From Sepioteuthis lessoniana (taxonomy: Eukaryota; Mollusca; Cephalopoda; Myopsida; Loliginidae), in contig OY757904.1 in the NCBI GenBank assembly GCA_963585895.1, forward strand, positions 157,266,076 through 157,330,075: DNA of 64,000 nucleotides, given 5' to 3'. The first letter of the stretch is position 1. Each line of letters begins with the position of its first letter. Both the position numbers and the translations under genes were made by a program. Of the stretch, positions 1-9,884 are shown piece by piece. The notes below the pieces were generated by a model that was not told the DNA's origin, did not search any database, and worked only from the letters and a program-made list of their open reading frames with translations.

Positions 1-124
1 TAAAGACCCATTTCCTTTATTAAAGGTGTATATTTCACCCGAAGTTTATGATACAAAATTGACCAACTGACAAAATTGACATTGACCAATTTATTCATGA
101 ATTAAATTTGGTCATTCATGAAAC

Positions 125-127
<3 letters not shown>

Positions 128-176
<49 letters not shown>
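128..176. repeat. (TC)n microsatellite
   Basis: Uninterrupted TC dinucleotide run. A (GATA)n run follows at about 281-315 in the same AT-rich stretch. Open frames across both translate to low-complexity Ser/Leu or Ile/Tyr strings and are not genes. Confidence 0.95.
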
Positions 177-179
<3 letters not shown>

Positions 180-278
180 CTTTCTCTGAAACAATTTGAA
201 GCGTGTACCCATATATCTATCGCATAGTTTATCAATCTATCTATCATCGATAGATAAATTGAAAGATATGACCGGACT

Positions 279-314
<36 letters not shown>

Positions 315-349
315 AATACGAAAATATTTACAAAAATATTTACAAAATA

Positions 350-1386
350 ACTGATTGGTTGGCTGTTTGGGTTTTTATGGCATATCAACCTTTGTGGGTT
401 ATTTTACGCCGAATCCATTTTTATACAAATAGTTCTATTTCTAATAATTCAGTTTAGGATAAGTACGCCTTTTAAATGTAAGTACAGTTTAATTCTGAAA
501 AACATTTCGATTTCAAGCTATTCAGATTAGTCACACAGGTCTAATTCAGCTAATTCAGTTTAGCATAAGTACGGATTTTGTTTACACACAGTTAAATGTC
601 AAAACAGCTCTATATTAAACAAATCAGTTTCGTGTAAGCATAGTTTCAATGTCAAAAAACAGTTCTATTTGAAATAATTCATTTTAGCATAAGCATGCAG
701 TTTAAATGTAAGTACAGTTTAATTGTCGAAAACATTTCTATTTCAAACTATTCAGTTTAGTCAATCAATTCAGTTTAGCATAAGTATGCCGTGAGTTCTA
801 TTTAACCCATAGATAGGGTCCTATCCGGTGCTACCACTCCGGGACAGAGTGGACCGGAGAGCAATGGCAATGAAGGGATTCTCTGTATTCCCCAAAGCCC
901 CAGCATCACTGGAACCTCACCATCAGATTGTTTAGTGTCATATCCAGGACACTCATTGGGTGGTCAGTGTATTCTACAACCCCAGGCAACTGGGCAATAC
1001 ACAGAGTTAAATATCAAAACAGTTTTATTTCAGATAATTCACTCTAGCATAAGTACGCAGTTTAAATGTCAAAACAGTTCTATTTTAAACAATTCAGTTT
1101 AGCATGAATTCGCTGTTTAAATACAAAAATCAGTATAGTGAAGGAAGCACGGCTTAGTTCTATTCAACCCATAGATAGGACTCTTATCAGGTGCTACCAC
1201 TCCGGGCCAGAGTGGACCTGGGAGTGGTGGCAATAAAGGAGTACTCTGCATTCCCCAAATCTCCAGCATTACTGGAATGTCACCATCAGATTGTTTAGTG
1301 TCATATCAAGGACACTCGTTGGTGGTGGTCTTATCCCTCTGCAGAGAAGCAGTCGGTGTATTCTACAGCCCCAGCCGACAGGGCAA
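350..1386 (-). mobile_element. Composite retroposon, copy 1 (head and array duplicated)
   Basis: Read in its own direction (minus strand), the element has a ~230-bp head that starts near 1386, an array of ~62-bp units, and a tail at 350-425 with GGTTGATATGCCATAAA and a short simple repeat. Here the order array-head-array-head is duplicated: heads lie at about 805-1006 and 1163-1386, arrays at about 430-800 and 1008-1160. The 9-bp sequence TACAAAATA flanks it at 341-349 and 1387-1395, the mark of target-primed insertion. No open frame is present, so movement must depend on a LINE. The head shows no convincing tRNA box A/B. The family name is local; I do not recognise it. Confidence 0.75.
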
Positions 1387-1461
1387 TACAAAATAGATTT
1401 GGCTTTCACATAATTAGTATTAAAAAAAGTAACTTACTAAGCATAAATCTACTATAGGAGC

Positions 1462-1465
<4 letters not shown>

Positions 1466-1516
<51 letters not shown>

Positions 1517-1606
1517 AGGTTTATGGTTCTTAGTAGCTCACCTGGTGAGTTTATACAGGGCCACATATTGCAGTTTTATTAAATAGTGCTTAATGATACA
1601 ACTTTG

Positions 1607-1645
<39 letters not shown>

Positions 1646-1658
1646 GTAATGCCTCTAG

Positions 1659-1690
<32 letters not shown>

Positions 1691-1791
1691 TCAGAATGAA
1701 ATCTGGGGGCATGAGAAAGCAAAAGTATTTTGAAAATCGACACTAGACCACTAGTGACACAAGTTTAATTTTCCAAATTGGCTTCTTCTTT

Positions 1792-1825
<34 letters not shown>

Positions 1826-1826
1826 C

Positions 1827-1861
<35 letters not shown>

Positions 1862-1960
1862 CGCATGCGCGCATGTGTGAGCATTTATACAGACAGTTAA
1901 ATTCAGCTCAAAAGAGAATAAGAAAAAGAGAGATTGAAAGTCAGATGGGCAGACAGTAAC

Positions 1961-2009
<49 letters not shown>

Positions 2010-2093
2010 CTATTTTCTGTCTCTGCATACCTCTCTTTTTTTCGTTCTTATTGAGCAGATTTCAACCATCTGTATATATATATATATATATAT
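1466..2093. repeat. Cluster of (TA)n, (CA)n, (GT)n, (GC)n microsatellites
   Basis: TA runs lie near 1466-1513, 1659-1686, 1801-1825, 1964-2005 and 2071-2093. CA/GT runs lie at 1608-1633 and 1828-1853, with a short GCGCGC stretch after 1853. Unique AT-rich spacers separate them. Nothing coding is visible. Confidence 0.9.
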
Positions 2094-2099
2094 AATGTG

Positions 2100-2600
2100 T
2101 GTCATAAGAGTGTCTTACCAACATAAACACCCACTCACACACTTATTACATAATCATAAAGTAGAATTTTTTTGTAAGTGGAGTTTTTGTCTCTTTTTTA
2201 ACAAAGAAAAAGCGAACAGCATTTCAATTACATATACAAGGTCATGTTTGTATTGACGTCTCCATCATTGTCGGCTTGTATTTTATGATTTTCCTTAGGA
2301 ACGCTGACTAAAAGCAGGATTTTAGCGTCAAGTGAATAATGAATGCCTATTAACAAAGAAATTATTTAACAAATTGCGTCGAAATATTTGTATTTCGAGA
2401 TTGGTTTAAGTGAACGCAGTCAGAAAAAGAAAAGGTAGAAATGAAACCGATTTTTTGACATCGAGTCAGGAAAAATAAGTAGAAAAATGATTAATGCTAC
2501 AAAATATGTTTATAATTCACAAGCGGATTTAGTTCTGAGCAGACCAAAGAAAATCTACTTTCAAATACGACAGTAATTTTTACAATTAGCGAAATAATGG
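2100..2600. other. Unassigned AT-rich intergenic DNA
   Basis: No open frame with coding character, no recognisable repeat and no RNA motif was seen here. Confidence 0.6.
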
Positions 2601-2619
2601 GCTAAGTTCGACATTCCAA

Positions 2620-2705
2620 CCACCTGAAGAAGGCTGGGGCGTACAACGACCGAAACGTTGTGATAAACATGGCGACAAAGATGAGGACAATAGTCCGAAA
2701 AATAT
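2620..2705 (+). other. Hammerhead-like relic, copy 1
   Basis: The stretch contains CTGAAGAAGGC and then CCGAAACGTTG about 15 bases later. About 25 bases further on is a second core-like block, GATGAGGAC - AATA - GTCC - GAAA. CTGANGA plus a stem plus GAAA is the layout of a hammerhead ribozyme core. However, the first core has an extra base before its stem, and the second lacks the CU of the core, so neither is a complete ribozyme. Related copies lie at 31196-31385 and 33695-33785. Penelope-like elements and retrozymes are known hosts of such motifs; the link here is inference. Confidence 0.4.
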
Positions 2706-2763
2706 AAATAAAAGAAAAATTTTGCATATTTTGATTTCTATGCAAAAATTACAATAACGATTG

Positions 2764-2766
<3 letters not shown>

Positions 2767-2822
<56 letters not shown>
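2767..2822. repeat. (TA)n microsatellite
   Basis: About 28 uninterrupted AT dinucleotides directly follow the relic at 2620-2705 and an A-rich spacer. Confidence 0.95.
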
Positions 2823-2824
<2 letters not shown>

Positions 2825-3049
2825 AGCTTCTGTACTGTTGTATTGTGTAGCATTTACTTTTCGAAACAGTTCTATAAATAACGTCAGTTGCTAAAGATAT
2901 TTATGAGCATTAGCACTGGTTTTAAAATTAATTCTGTTAAGTTTGAGTAGTATGTTCCTAATATGTAGTGCCTCGAGAATCTGTACAGACACTCTTCTTA
3001 CAAAGTAGAAATGTACATACAAAAGTTACATCACTTCTGTAATACATCC

Positions 3050-3092
3050 TCACCTGATGATGGCCCAAAGTTGGGTCGAAAGTACTTGGGAA
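3050..3092 (+). other. Hammerhead-core-like motif
   Basis: The sequence reads CTGATGA, one T, GGCCC, a six-base loop, GGGTC, then GAAA. That gives a core and a 5-bp stem II with one G-U pair and one bulged base. No matching stem III with a UH cleavage site and no stem I could be found around it, so this is a core-like relic at most. Confidence 0.25.
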
Positions 3093-3237
3093 ATAACCAA
3101 TTATGGAAGATTTATCAACCAATTCCAGCCGAATATCAGAAGATCAATGCGGCAATTCGAAATGATTAACAAAAAAATATGTAGACAAAAACTCTGTATT
3201 ATATTCAATTAAATATGTATTAATAAAGAAATGCTGC

Positions 3238-3266
3238 CTATATATATATATGTGTGTGTGTGTGTG
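3238..3266. repeat. Short (TA)n(TG)n microsatellite
   Basis: A short compound TA then TG run. Confidence 0.9.
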
Positions 3267-3424
3267 CTGAAAAACTGATAGTCACCAAACTGAGGCACCA
3301 AATTCAAAAACACTAGAAGGTTATTAAAAACCATAATAGAATTAACTTGTTTGCTATCTTTATTAAAATATATAATTAACATTTTTAATTTATTGAGTTT
3401 TGAGACCAGCAAATTTCATTTGAA

Positions 3425-3725
3425 ATCAAATATCAACAAGTCTTCATAATTTTCCACGATGCTGTCTGGTTTTAATAATGCTATTGTTTGGAATTCTTCG
3501 ATTCTTTCTCAAATTCCGCATTCTTCTGATCTGTTTGCTCTTTCGAACTATTTCAACTTCTCCAATTATAATGGGTAAAACTATAACCTTTCATGTTCCA
3601 GAAATTTTTCAAGTACTTTAGCAAGATCTTGATATTCGTCCAGCGTTCTGTTATCTGCCATTAGTGGTCAACAGGAACAAAGATCTTCAGAATCTTAGAA
3701 AATTTCAAGTCTTTCTTTACAAAGA
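3425..3725 (-). pseudogene. LINE-B C-terminal relic
   Basis: Minus-strand conceptual reading in broken frames gives LPIIIGEVEIVRKS and then FQTIALLKPDSIVENYEDLL. This follows the order VIPIVIGALG...IQTTALLKSARIL...WGDLL that ends many non-LTR retrotransposon polyproteins in invertebrates and fish. Stops and frame changes make it dead. It is the least certain of the LINE-B copies in this window. Confidence 0.4.
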
Positions 3726-3729
3726 AATT

Positions 3730-4230
3730 GACGATCTGTCAGGGTTGATTTCAGCTTTTAGATCAAAAAGTTCACTAGTGCAATACCTGGACTGTAGGAT
3801 GACTAACCACCTCCTGACTGATGATCATGCAATTCTGTATTTGCCTATATATCAGTAAAATCAGTTCTAATTTTGCAACAACTCGATGCATATTCAGTTT
3901 TCCTTTTAAAGTCATGTGGCACGAATTGAGCATTGAGATAAAAACCAACAATGATAAGATTAAAGAAAATTTAATCAAAAATTAGTACTGGATGTGCTTA
4001 ATCTCAGAGATCTCGACAATTTAAAACTAGTATATCAACTACTATGAGTAAATAAAATAAAATGACTGGGAAAAAATCGGATGATAATGAATGTACGTTT
4101 ATGGCAGGATTTGGATTTTGTCTTTTGGGGGGGTTGCTGTGGGTTAATCGGAAAGTCTTTCACCATGTCTAACGAATTCGTAAGAATACCAGATCTGAAT
4201 ATATATCTCGATTGACTAAGTGATGAATTA
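3730..4230. other. Unassigned intergenic DNA
   Basis: AT-rich. Only short chance frames; no repeat family recognised. Confidence 0.5.
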
Positions 4231-4234
4231 ATCT

Positions 4235-4560
4235 TAACGACGTGTCAACACATCAAGGGATATTTTATACCTAGAGGTTAGGGAATCGCGTTCACTGTAC
4301 GTTTATATTTACAATCTGTTGTGTAGTTACTTCTGAAGATTTTTTTTTTTTTGCACACGGTCTTATCAAATATGAAGGATTTTTAAATAGATCCATTTCA
4401 CTCATAGATGGAACCGTAACATGCACAACCAGTTCGGGTCAGAGGAAACCTTGAAGTAATGCCAGTGAAGTAGTACACAACAGTCCTCTGATCTTCAGAA
4501 TCTTCATCAGATTCATCTTAGTGTCATACCCAGGACACATATCTCATCGGAGGTTACCTC
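4235..4560 (-). mobile_element. Composite retroposon, variant subfamily
   Basis: This variant carries the composite tail in the form GTCAACACATCAAGGGATAT, then a spacer without the ~62-bp array, then the head region beginning near CATAGATGGAACCGTAAC. Its spacer, with CTGTACGTTTATATTTACA and CACGATCGTATCGAATA-like blocks, is shared with copies at 4795-4965, 27595-27865 and 60757-60930. The four together define a second arrangement in which a unique spacer takes the place of the array. Confidence 0.5.
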
Positions 4561-4794
4561 CACTTCAATAAAAAAAAGATGAAAGTTAAACCAGTCAAAT
4601 ATTAATAATAATAGAGATGTTTTACCTAAGAAATTCATACAACTTAAGACTAAATATAAGAAACGCAGACGTTCCTTTAAATATTATTCATTAGGAACAT
4701 CTTTAAAAAAGGGTTGAGAAAAAGAGGAAAAATTATAGAAAAAAAAAGATCAATTTTCAGTAGCAAATATTGCGTGAAATTGATTCATTGATAG

Positions 4795-4965
4795 ATTTTT
4801 TTTCGACATGTCAACTCGTCTCAGCTTATTTTTTGCCAAGAGGTGAGAGAATCGTATAAACTGTGCGTTCATATTTACATTTTTTGTGCAATTTCTTAAG
4901 ATATTATCGAATACGAATAATTCTTAAACATATTTGACTTATAGATGAGACCCTAACAAATAGTA
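4795..4965 (-). mobile_element. Composite retroposon, variant subfamily fragment
   Basis: Tail plus spacer of the variant form, cut off just after ATAGATGAGACCCTAACA, where the head would begin. It lies 235 bp from the copy at 4235-4560, in the same orientation. Confidence 0.5.
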
Positions 4966-5165
4966 GTTATTTAACAGTTAACGGATTGAATTCACATATA
5001 GCGTTAATATTTCTATATTCCCTGGGGACTTCTGCCATACGAAGTCAAATTTGGGAAAAATTTCGGTGACTCGTTTTTTTTGTAGCATTTAGCAGATCCT
5101 TACAACTACAGTGAATTCAAATCTCTCTGTTTGAGTCTTGAGCTGTACTAGCTCAGGTATGATGA

Positions 5166-5321
5166 ATACGAAAAAGTAGCCAAAAGGTTTTCGGCCTGAC
5201 CAAAATAGGAATAATCTCGAGCCATAAAACCTACACGCTACTCGACATACTCTTCTTACACTTGGCACATTGGGGAGTCCCTCTTGGAATAATGGCTAAA
5301 GTCCTGAACAGCGGCCATGAA
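5166..5321 (+). pseudogene. UDP-glycosyltransferase-like N-terminal exon or exon relic
   Basis: An open frame of 52 codons runs up to a perfect donor consensus, GAA then GTAAGT at 5322-5327. Its last part reads DILFLHLAHWGVPLGIMAKV followed by LNSGHE, with V encoded if reading continues. GT1-family UDP-glycosyltransferases start their first Rossmann fold with a hydrophobic strand, then HW, thirteen residues and GHEV. The spacing here is exactly thirteen. An in-frame TGA lies at 5163-5165 and no strong acceptor or signal peptide is visible upstream. The ATG at 5292 would start inside the motif. It could be a real exon with a distant intron, or a pseudogene piece. No second UGT exon was found in the window. 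The family resemblance is inference from motif spacing. Confidence 0.35.
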
Positions 5322-5329
5322 GTAAGTTG

Positions 5330-6000
5330 GTACACTATTTATTTAACGCTTAAAAATCAATATAGATTCGAAAAAAAAGAAAGAAAAGAAGGCCAGTTTC
5401 TACTTGATTGGGTGGCGAACTTTTTAACATAACCTCATACAATGAGCTGTTGATAAAAAGCTTTGCTTGTGAGTTGTTGCTGCTAAGGGCTGTTTGATCC
5501 GCTCTAAATGATTTAAATTCGTGTCTTTGTGTCAGACTATCCTTGACTTAATAATTTTTTATAGTTTATCTAAATATGTACGCATCAGAGCCAATCGTTG
5601 TTGTTCAAGCACAAATAAAAAGCAAAATTTAGAACCCTCATTTTCAAGGTAGTCACGATCTCTCATTGATTGTTGATATCAGCTGCATTATCATTTTCCT
5701 AATCATATAAAATCTAATAATACTTCCCATCGTCATCATTATTGCTATCGCTGATATTTGAAATTGAAAATTGAAACTAGTTGGGGAATATTTGATAAAT
5801 AGGTTAGCAGATAAGAGATAAGATGGACTTGAGCTAAAAAGTTACAAATCAGAAAGTCATAATTCGGTTATTTTAAATGACCAGGTTTGATTACACTGTC
5901 AATAACGTCTTACACTGTTCTTCGTCTCAAAAATAAATGAATAAGAATTGAAAAGAATACAATGAAATGAAAGTTATTTAATGAATAAGAAAAAGAACAG
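5330..6000. other. Unassigned intergenic DNA
   Basis: AT-rich, no exon or repeat recognised. It contains at 5842-5860 the 19-base sequence that also appears inside the mariner copy at 6522-6540. Confidence 0.5.
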
Positions 6001-6001
6001 C

Positions 6002-6905
6002 TACGAGGATCATTAAATAAGTTTCCAGACTTTTTTCGTATGGGCACTTTTATTAATAGTACACACATGAAACTCTAGTCCCCTCTGAAGTAATCTCCTC
6101 CGGCTGCAATGCACATGTTCGACCGTTCCAACATCTTCTGGAAGGCCTCATGGAAGTCCTCTTGTGTGAGCGTGTCAATGATCTTCGTCACATCCTCTTT
6201 TATCTCCTCAATTGTCTCATAACGACAGCCTCGGAGCTTAGGGAATAACCAAAAGTCACAGGGACCAACGTCTGGACTATAGGGAGGCTGAGGAACTGTC
6301 TTGATGCCCATCTTGGTCAAATAGTCTGTGACAAGGTTGGAGTTGTGGACTGGTGTATTGTCCTGGTGGAAATACCACTGACCCGATTTGAAGAGTGCTG
6401 GCTTCTTCCGACGGAATCTCTTCCTGAACTCCCTTAAAACCTCAACATAGTAACCCTAGCCCTAACCCTTTGGCCAATCAACTGTGGTGTGTTGACTTCC
6501 TTACTCCTCCCACACCTCTCATTACAAATCAGAAAGTCATTCCTTGAATCTCTTATGCCAGTCAAAAACTGATGCTCGATTCATGCAAGATGGTCGAAAA
6601 GCAGTCTAAAGCATTCCATACGTTTCTGTGGCATTTTTTCCAGGTTTAAAACAGAATTTTATTGCATATCGTTCTTCTAAACTGTCCTCACGTCCAGATT
6701 GCATTTTTGAAATTCACCAACTGTGACAATCAGGCTTTAGTAGGGTGTATTCCAATTGCTGCTCTAGCTGTTCATTTGAACGTGGAATCATAAAAATCGG
6801 CCAGTCATCTCATAAAATGTATAGCAATAACATACTAAATTTACAAGAGTCTACAACAATTTTAAATGCCTGTACAAAAAAAGTCTGGAAACTTATTGAA
6901 GGCAT
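6002..6905 (-). mobile_element. Internally deleted mariner, copy 1
   Basis: Both ends carry inverted versions of AAGTTTCCAGACTTTTTT, near 6020 and near 6880, next to TA. The element is about 900 bp where a full mariner is near 1.3 kb. The middle of the transposase gene is missing, and the join at about 6450-6475 (plus strand) reads AACCCTAGCCCTAACCC. Copies at 20881-21787 and 61118-62004 share the same join, so all three descend from one deleted founder moved in trans. In this copy, about 20 bp at 6522-6540 are replaced by sequence identical to 5842-5860. Confidence 0.85.
6075..6704 (-). pseudogene. Mariner transposase remnant (copy 1)
   Basis: The gene would begin at the ATG at 6704 and end at the stop at 6075. 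The C-terminal part includes PYSPDVGPCDFWLFPKLRG, matching the last catalytic block of mariner transposases (SPDLAPCDFWLFP, D,D34D type), and ends in GGDYFRGD. The region before it encodes the usual HQDN-like block, damaged. The first catalytic aspartate lies in the deleted centre. The N-terminal helix-turn-helix part before the junction is interrupted by the replaced segment at 6522-6540. It is not functional. Confidence 0.8.
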
Positions 6906-7200
6906 GAAGTAACTTTTGTACGGATTTAAAAATCGAATTTCATGTTGTTGGTGACTCGCATTTTATTACCACAATCACCGTAATTATAAAATGCAAATAT
7001 TATTTCCTGAAGTCCTGAAAGTTAGCCGATTTTCTCCTGAGAAGCAAAAAGAAAATAAGAAAAATAATTTCTAAAGCTGTAATATTTTAAGGGGGATGGT
7101 GATTAAAATACACTCATAAGGTATTTGATTCTACAACTTCAAGATAACTGAAAGAACGTACCAAAACTGTTTAAGTTAATTCAATACTTAAAGTGTTTTC
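6906..7200. other. Unassigned intergenic DNA
   Basis: No supported feature. Confidence 0.5.
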
Positions 7201-7204
7201 TCCC

Positions 7205-7405
7205 GAGTCAGTAGGGCTTAGAAAACACTGACTGTATCTTCTGCAGAAGGAAAAAGATCCCTTCAAAAAGGAATGCCCTGGGTATGACACTAGATTTTAT
7301 CTGGGGATGACAAACTGTTTTGGAGCTTCGTTTTCGTTATTCTTAGGTCCCCTCTGATCCGAAAAAGGAGTACCTGTTAGGGTCCTATCTATGGGTCAAC
7401 TAGAT
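7205..7405 (+). mobile_element. Composite retroposon head fragment
   Basis: Diverged copy of the composite head, ending with ACCTGTTAGGGTCCTATCTA. Array and tail are absent. Confidence 0.6.
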
Positions 7406-7464
7406 TTCTTTGCAAACTTGGTCGCATCCTCTTTTAATTCTCTGTGACACTATAGAATTATATC

Positions 7465-7915
7465 TCCTCTACAACTTCCAGTTATGGGTAAAATAGTAGG
7501 GCAGAATGCGCTCTTTAGCCTTGGTAAAGCAACTAGTCTGGGGGAACATATCTAGGGCCAAACCTCCTTCCATCTTGTCATTAGCCATCGTGGGAAAGCA
7601 AGGCAAATTACTTAGTATATCAGTCGAACTGCCGACCAAAAAGAGGTTGATAGAAGGAAGATAGTTTATATAAATGAATATAACACTCCCCACTGACAAG
7701 ATTTAACAAAAGATCATTTTAATCGGGAATAAGATGATTTGAATTTAGAGTTTTACTTCTCCTAGACTGGTTGCCTATCTAGACGAAGGAAACCAGTCTG
7801 CCCGACTATTTACCTATAGATGCGGGGAAAATGGGTGAGTTCATGCCTTTCTTCGGGATTTAAATTTGAGTTGCCGAATCCATTTTCTACGATGATAACC
7901 ATTACGCTAATTGCG
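7465..7915 (-). mobile_element. S2 SINE fragments
   Basis: Two diverged minus-strand S2 pieces, near 7465-7560 and 7735-7915. The second keeps the TTTCCTAC-like head block and the GTTGCCT/CAGTCTGCC core. Both are heavily mutated. Confidence 0.5.
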
Positions 7916-7919
7916 CCTC

Positions 7920-8480
7920 TGTAAACTGTATATATTTCGTAGAATAATTTTAAAGAAAATATATTAATCAATTAGTTATGAAAAACATTTTAAAATATCA
8001 GCTTTTATTTGTACAACAAGAGGCACATCTAAAATTTATTAAACAATCTGAACATATTCTAATTTATATTTATTTTTAGTAACATTTCAAGATTTCTCAA
8101 TTGACGAGTGATCAACGTTTTATTTTTCAGAGACACGTTAAAAGGACGTTTTTTCTGTTCAGGGACAATTTAACATATCCTCAATATGCTTATCATTCTT
8201 CAGGAATTAAAATATGACGCGGCGCGCGTGTGTCAAATTTCAACTGAGTCTTAATTCTAGTTTTCCTATCATATAATCTGAATATAAAATTATGGTCATA
8301 ATAACTGGTACCCATGAAATTTCAGTAGATAATGTAGGATATCTTCTGAAAAAAAAGAAAAAAGAAAAAAACGAATCTAGTGAACCAGCTTTAGTCCGTT
8401 GACAACTCAGAATAGCAAATGATAAAACAAGTTTATCTAAATTTGGTTAATTTCTGTTTATTTCTAAAGATATAGAAAAA
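7920..8480. other. Unassigned intergenic DNA
   Basis: AT-rich, with a small GCGGCGCGCGTG patch near 8219. No gene or repeat recognised. Confidence 0.5.
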
Positions 8481-8900
8481 AAAACACTGAAAGGCAGTCA
8501 ATTTTGGTGACCAGGACTGAATATATACACAGCTTTAAAGAGGGCATCATTACTTTTAGTAACCGGTAGTTTCCATTTGATATCAAGTGACAACAAGTGT
8601 CCTAAGTACTCCAATAATCTCTTCAGTTTTCAAACAAATTTTACTAATGCTGGATAGTTTCGATTTTTCGGGTTTTCAATTCTTGGAATATCTTAGCAAG
8701 TCTCTTCGGATCTATTCCAAGTGCTCCAGGTATAATGGGTACAGCAGTTTCTTTTATTTTCATCATGTTTTAAAGTTTACTGGTATGTTCAATCAAATTT
8801 TCCGCTTTTTGCTTTCCTGGACTGTTACTCTCTGGTTATCTGAAACAGTGATGTCCCCTAGCCGACAAGTTAGTTGCCGTTTATTCCTCGAGGGATGAAG
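8480..8900 (-). pseudogene. LINE-B C-terminal relic
   Basis: Minus-strand reading gives AVPIIPGALGIDPKRLAKIF and then QELKTRKIETIQ. This matches the VIPIVIGALG...LEDLEIRGRIETIQ block at the end of LINE-B polyproteins. Stops follow both upstream and downstream, so only the 3' end of a dead copy remains. The plus-strand open frame over this region is a shadow. Confidence 0.65.
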
Positions 8901-9008
8901 ACGCATAAGGAATTTCCTTTGTTCGTTAAAAAAACAAGAACATAATTTGGGATGAAGACGCACAAGGAACTGCCTTTGTTCGTTAAAAAACCAAGAACAT
9001 AATTTGGG
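8892..9008. repeat. Two-copy direct repeat, ~59-bp unit
   Basis: GGGATGAAGACGCA..AAGGAA.. to AAGAACATAATTT occurs twice head to tail with a few differences. It abuts the LINE-B relic. Confidence 0.85.
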
Positions 9009-9009
9009 A

Positions 9010-9880
9010 TATGAAGAAACCCATATTCCAAAATAATGCCGCGCAGAGAACCCGGAGAGAAAAGAAAGAACTTATCTTTTGAATGAACCAGCACTCCGAA
9101 ACATGGTAAGTCTCGTTAAACGAATACCTAAAGGAAAGACTTGTCCACGAAGAAAGGAACAATAATTAATCCCGGTCTTATCAGAAATAAGAGATGTATC
9201 CTCCCACCAAAATGTTATGGAAACTCAATCACGAAAGAAAGAAGAGAAGAGAATAAGCTTCACAAATCTCCAAGTAAGTGACCATACAATTTAAGTATAT
9301 TCAACTTTATCCTGCTGCATTAATACTGAAATGATAAACTTGATATCTGAAGCATAAGCTCTGCCATTAAATCCCATAGTCCGAAGGAAAGCGGACCGTG
9401 TCTACCGTTGTCAAACTACCTTCTCACCTTCCGCCATTAACAGATATTTTATGTGGGGCTTAGTCCAGGATACGGATATTTTAGTGGAGGCTCCTCCGGG
9501 ATACAGAAAGACTTTCTCGCTCCTGACTTTTACCTGAATTGTTTTGTTTCTTTTATGCAATAAATTAATATTGTTATTAATCCTGTTAACTCAAACACGG
9601 CAGTTCAGAGTCCTTATTTTCTTATGGAAGAATTGTGTTTGTCGAAGACCTTGCATTTGAGGGGGAAAGCTATCATGTTAGCTGTGTTGACTTTTAATAA
9701 TTCACCTACAACTCGCCTAGTAGCTTTAAGATGTGGTTCTGCTTGGGAGTTAGTGATATCTGTGACATTAAATAGCGTTCGGTAAACCAACGTTGGTGCC
9801 CGGCATTAACTGGTGGACTTGGCACCCTGCAAGCCTGCTGGGCGCATGGCGGCGTAACAGGGTGTACAGGACTTTTTAAG
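9010..9880. other. Unassigned region
   Basis: Mixed composition, with a GC-richer patch near 9790-9860 (GGCACCCTGCAAGCCTGCTG). GGTAAG near 9105 resembles a splice donor, but no coding exon precedes it. Confidence 0.4.
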
Positions 9881-9884
9881 TTGT

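Noticed and set aside
3810..3840. CTGATGA near 3820
   Set aside because: No stem and no GAAA follow.
9095..9110. Splice donor GGTAAG after ATG
   Set aside because: No coding exon before it shows family resemblance or coding composition.
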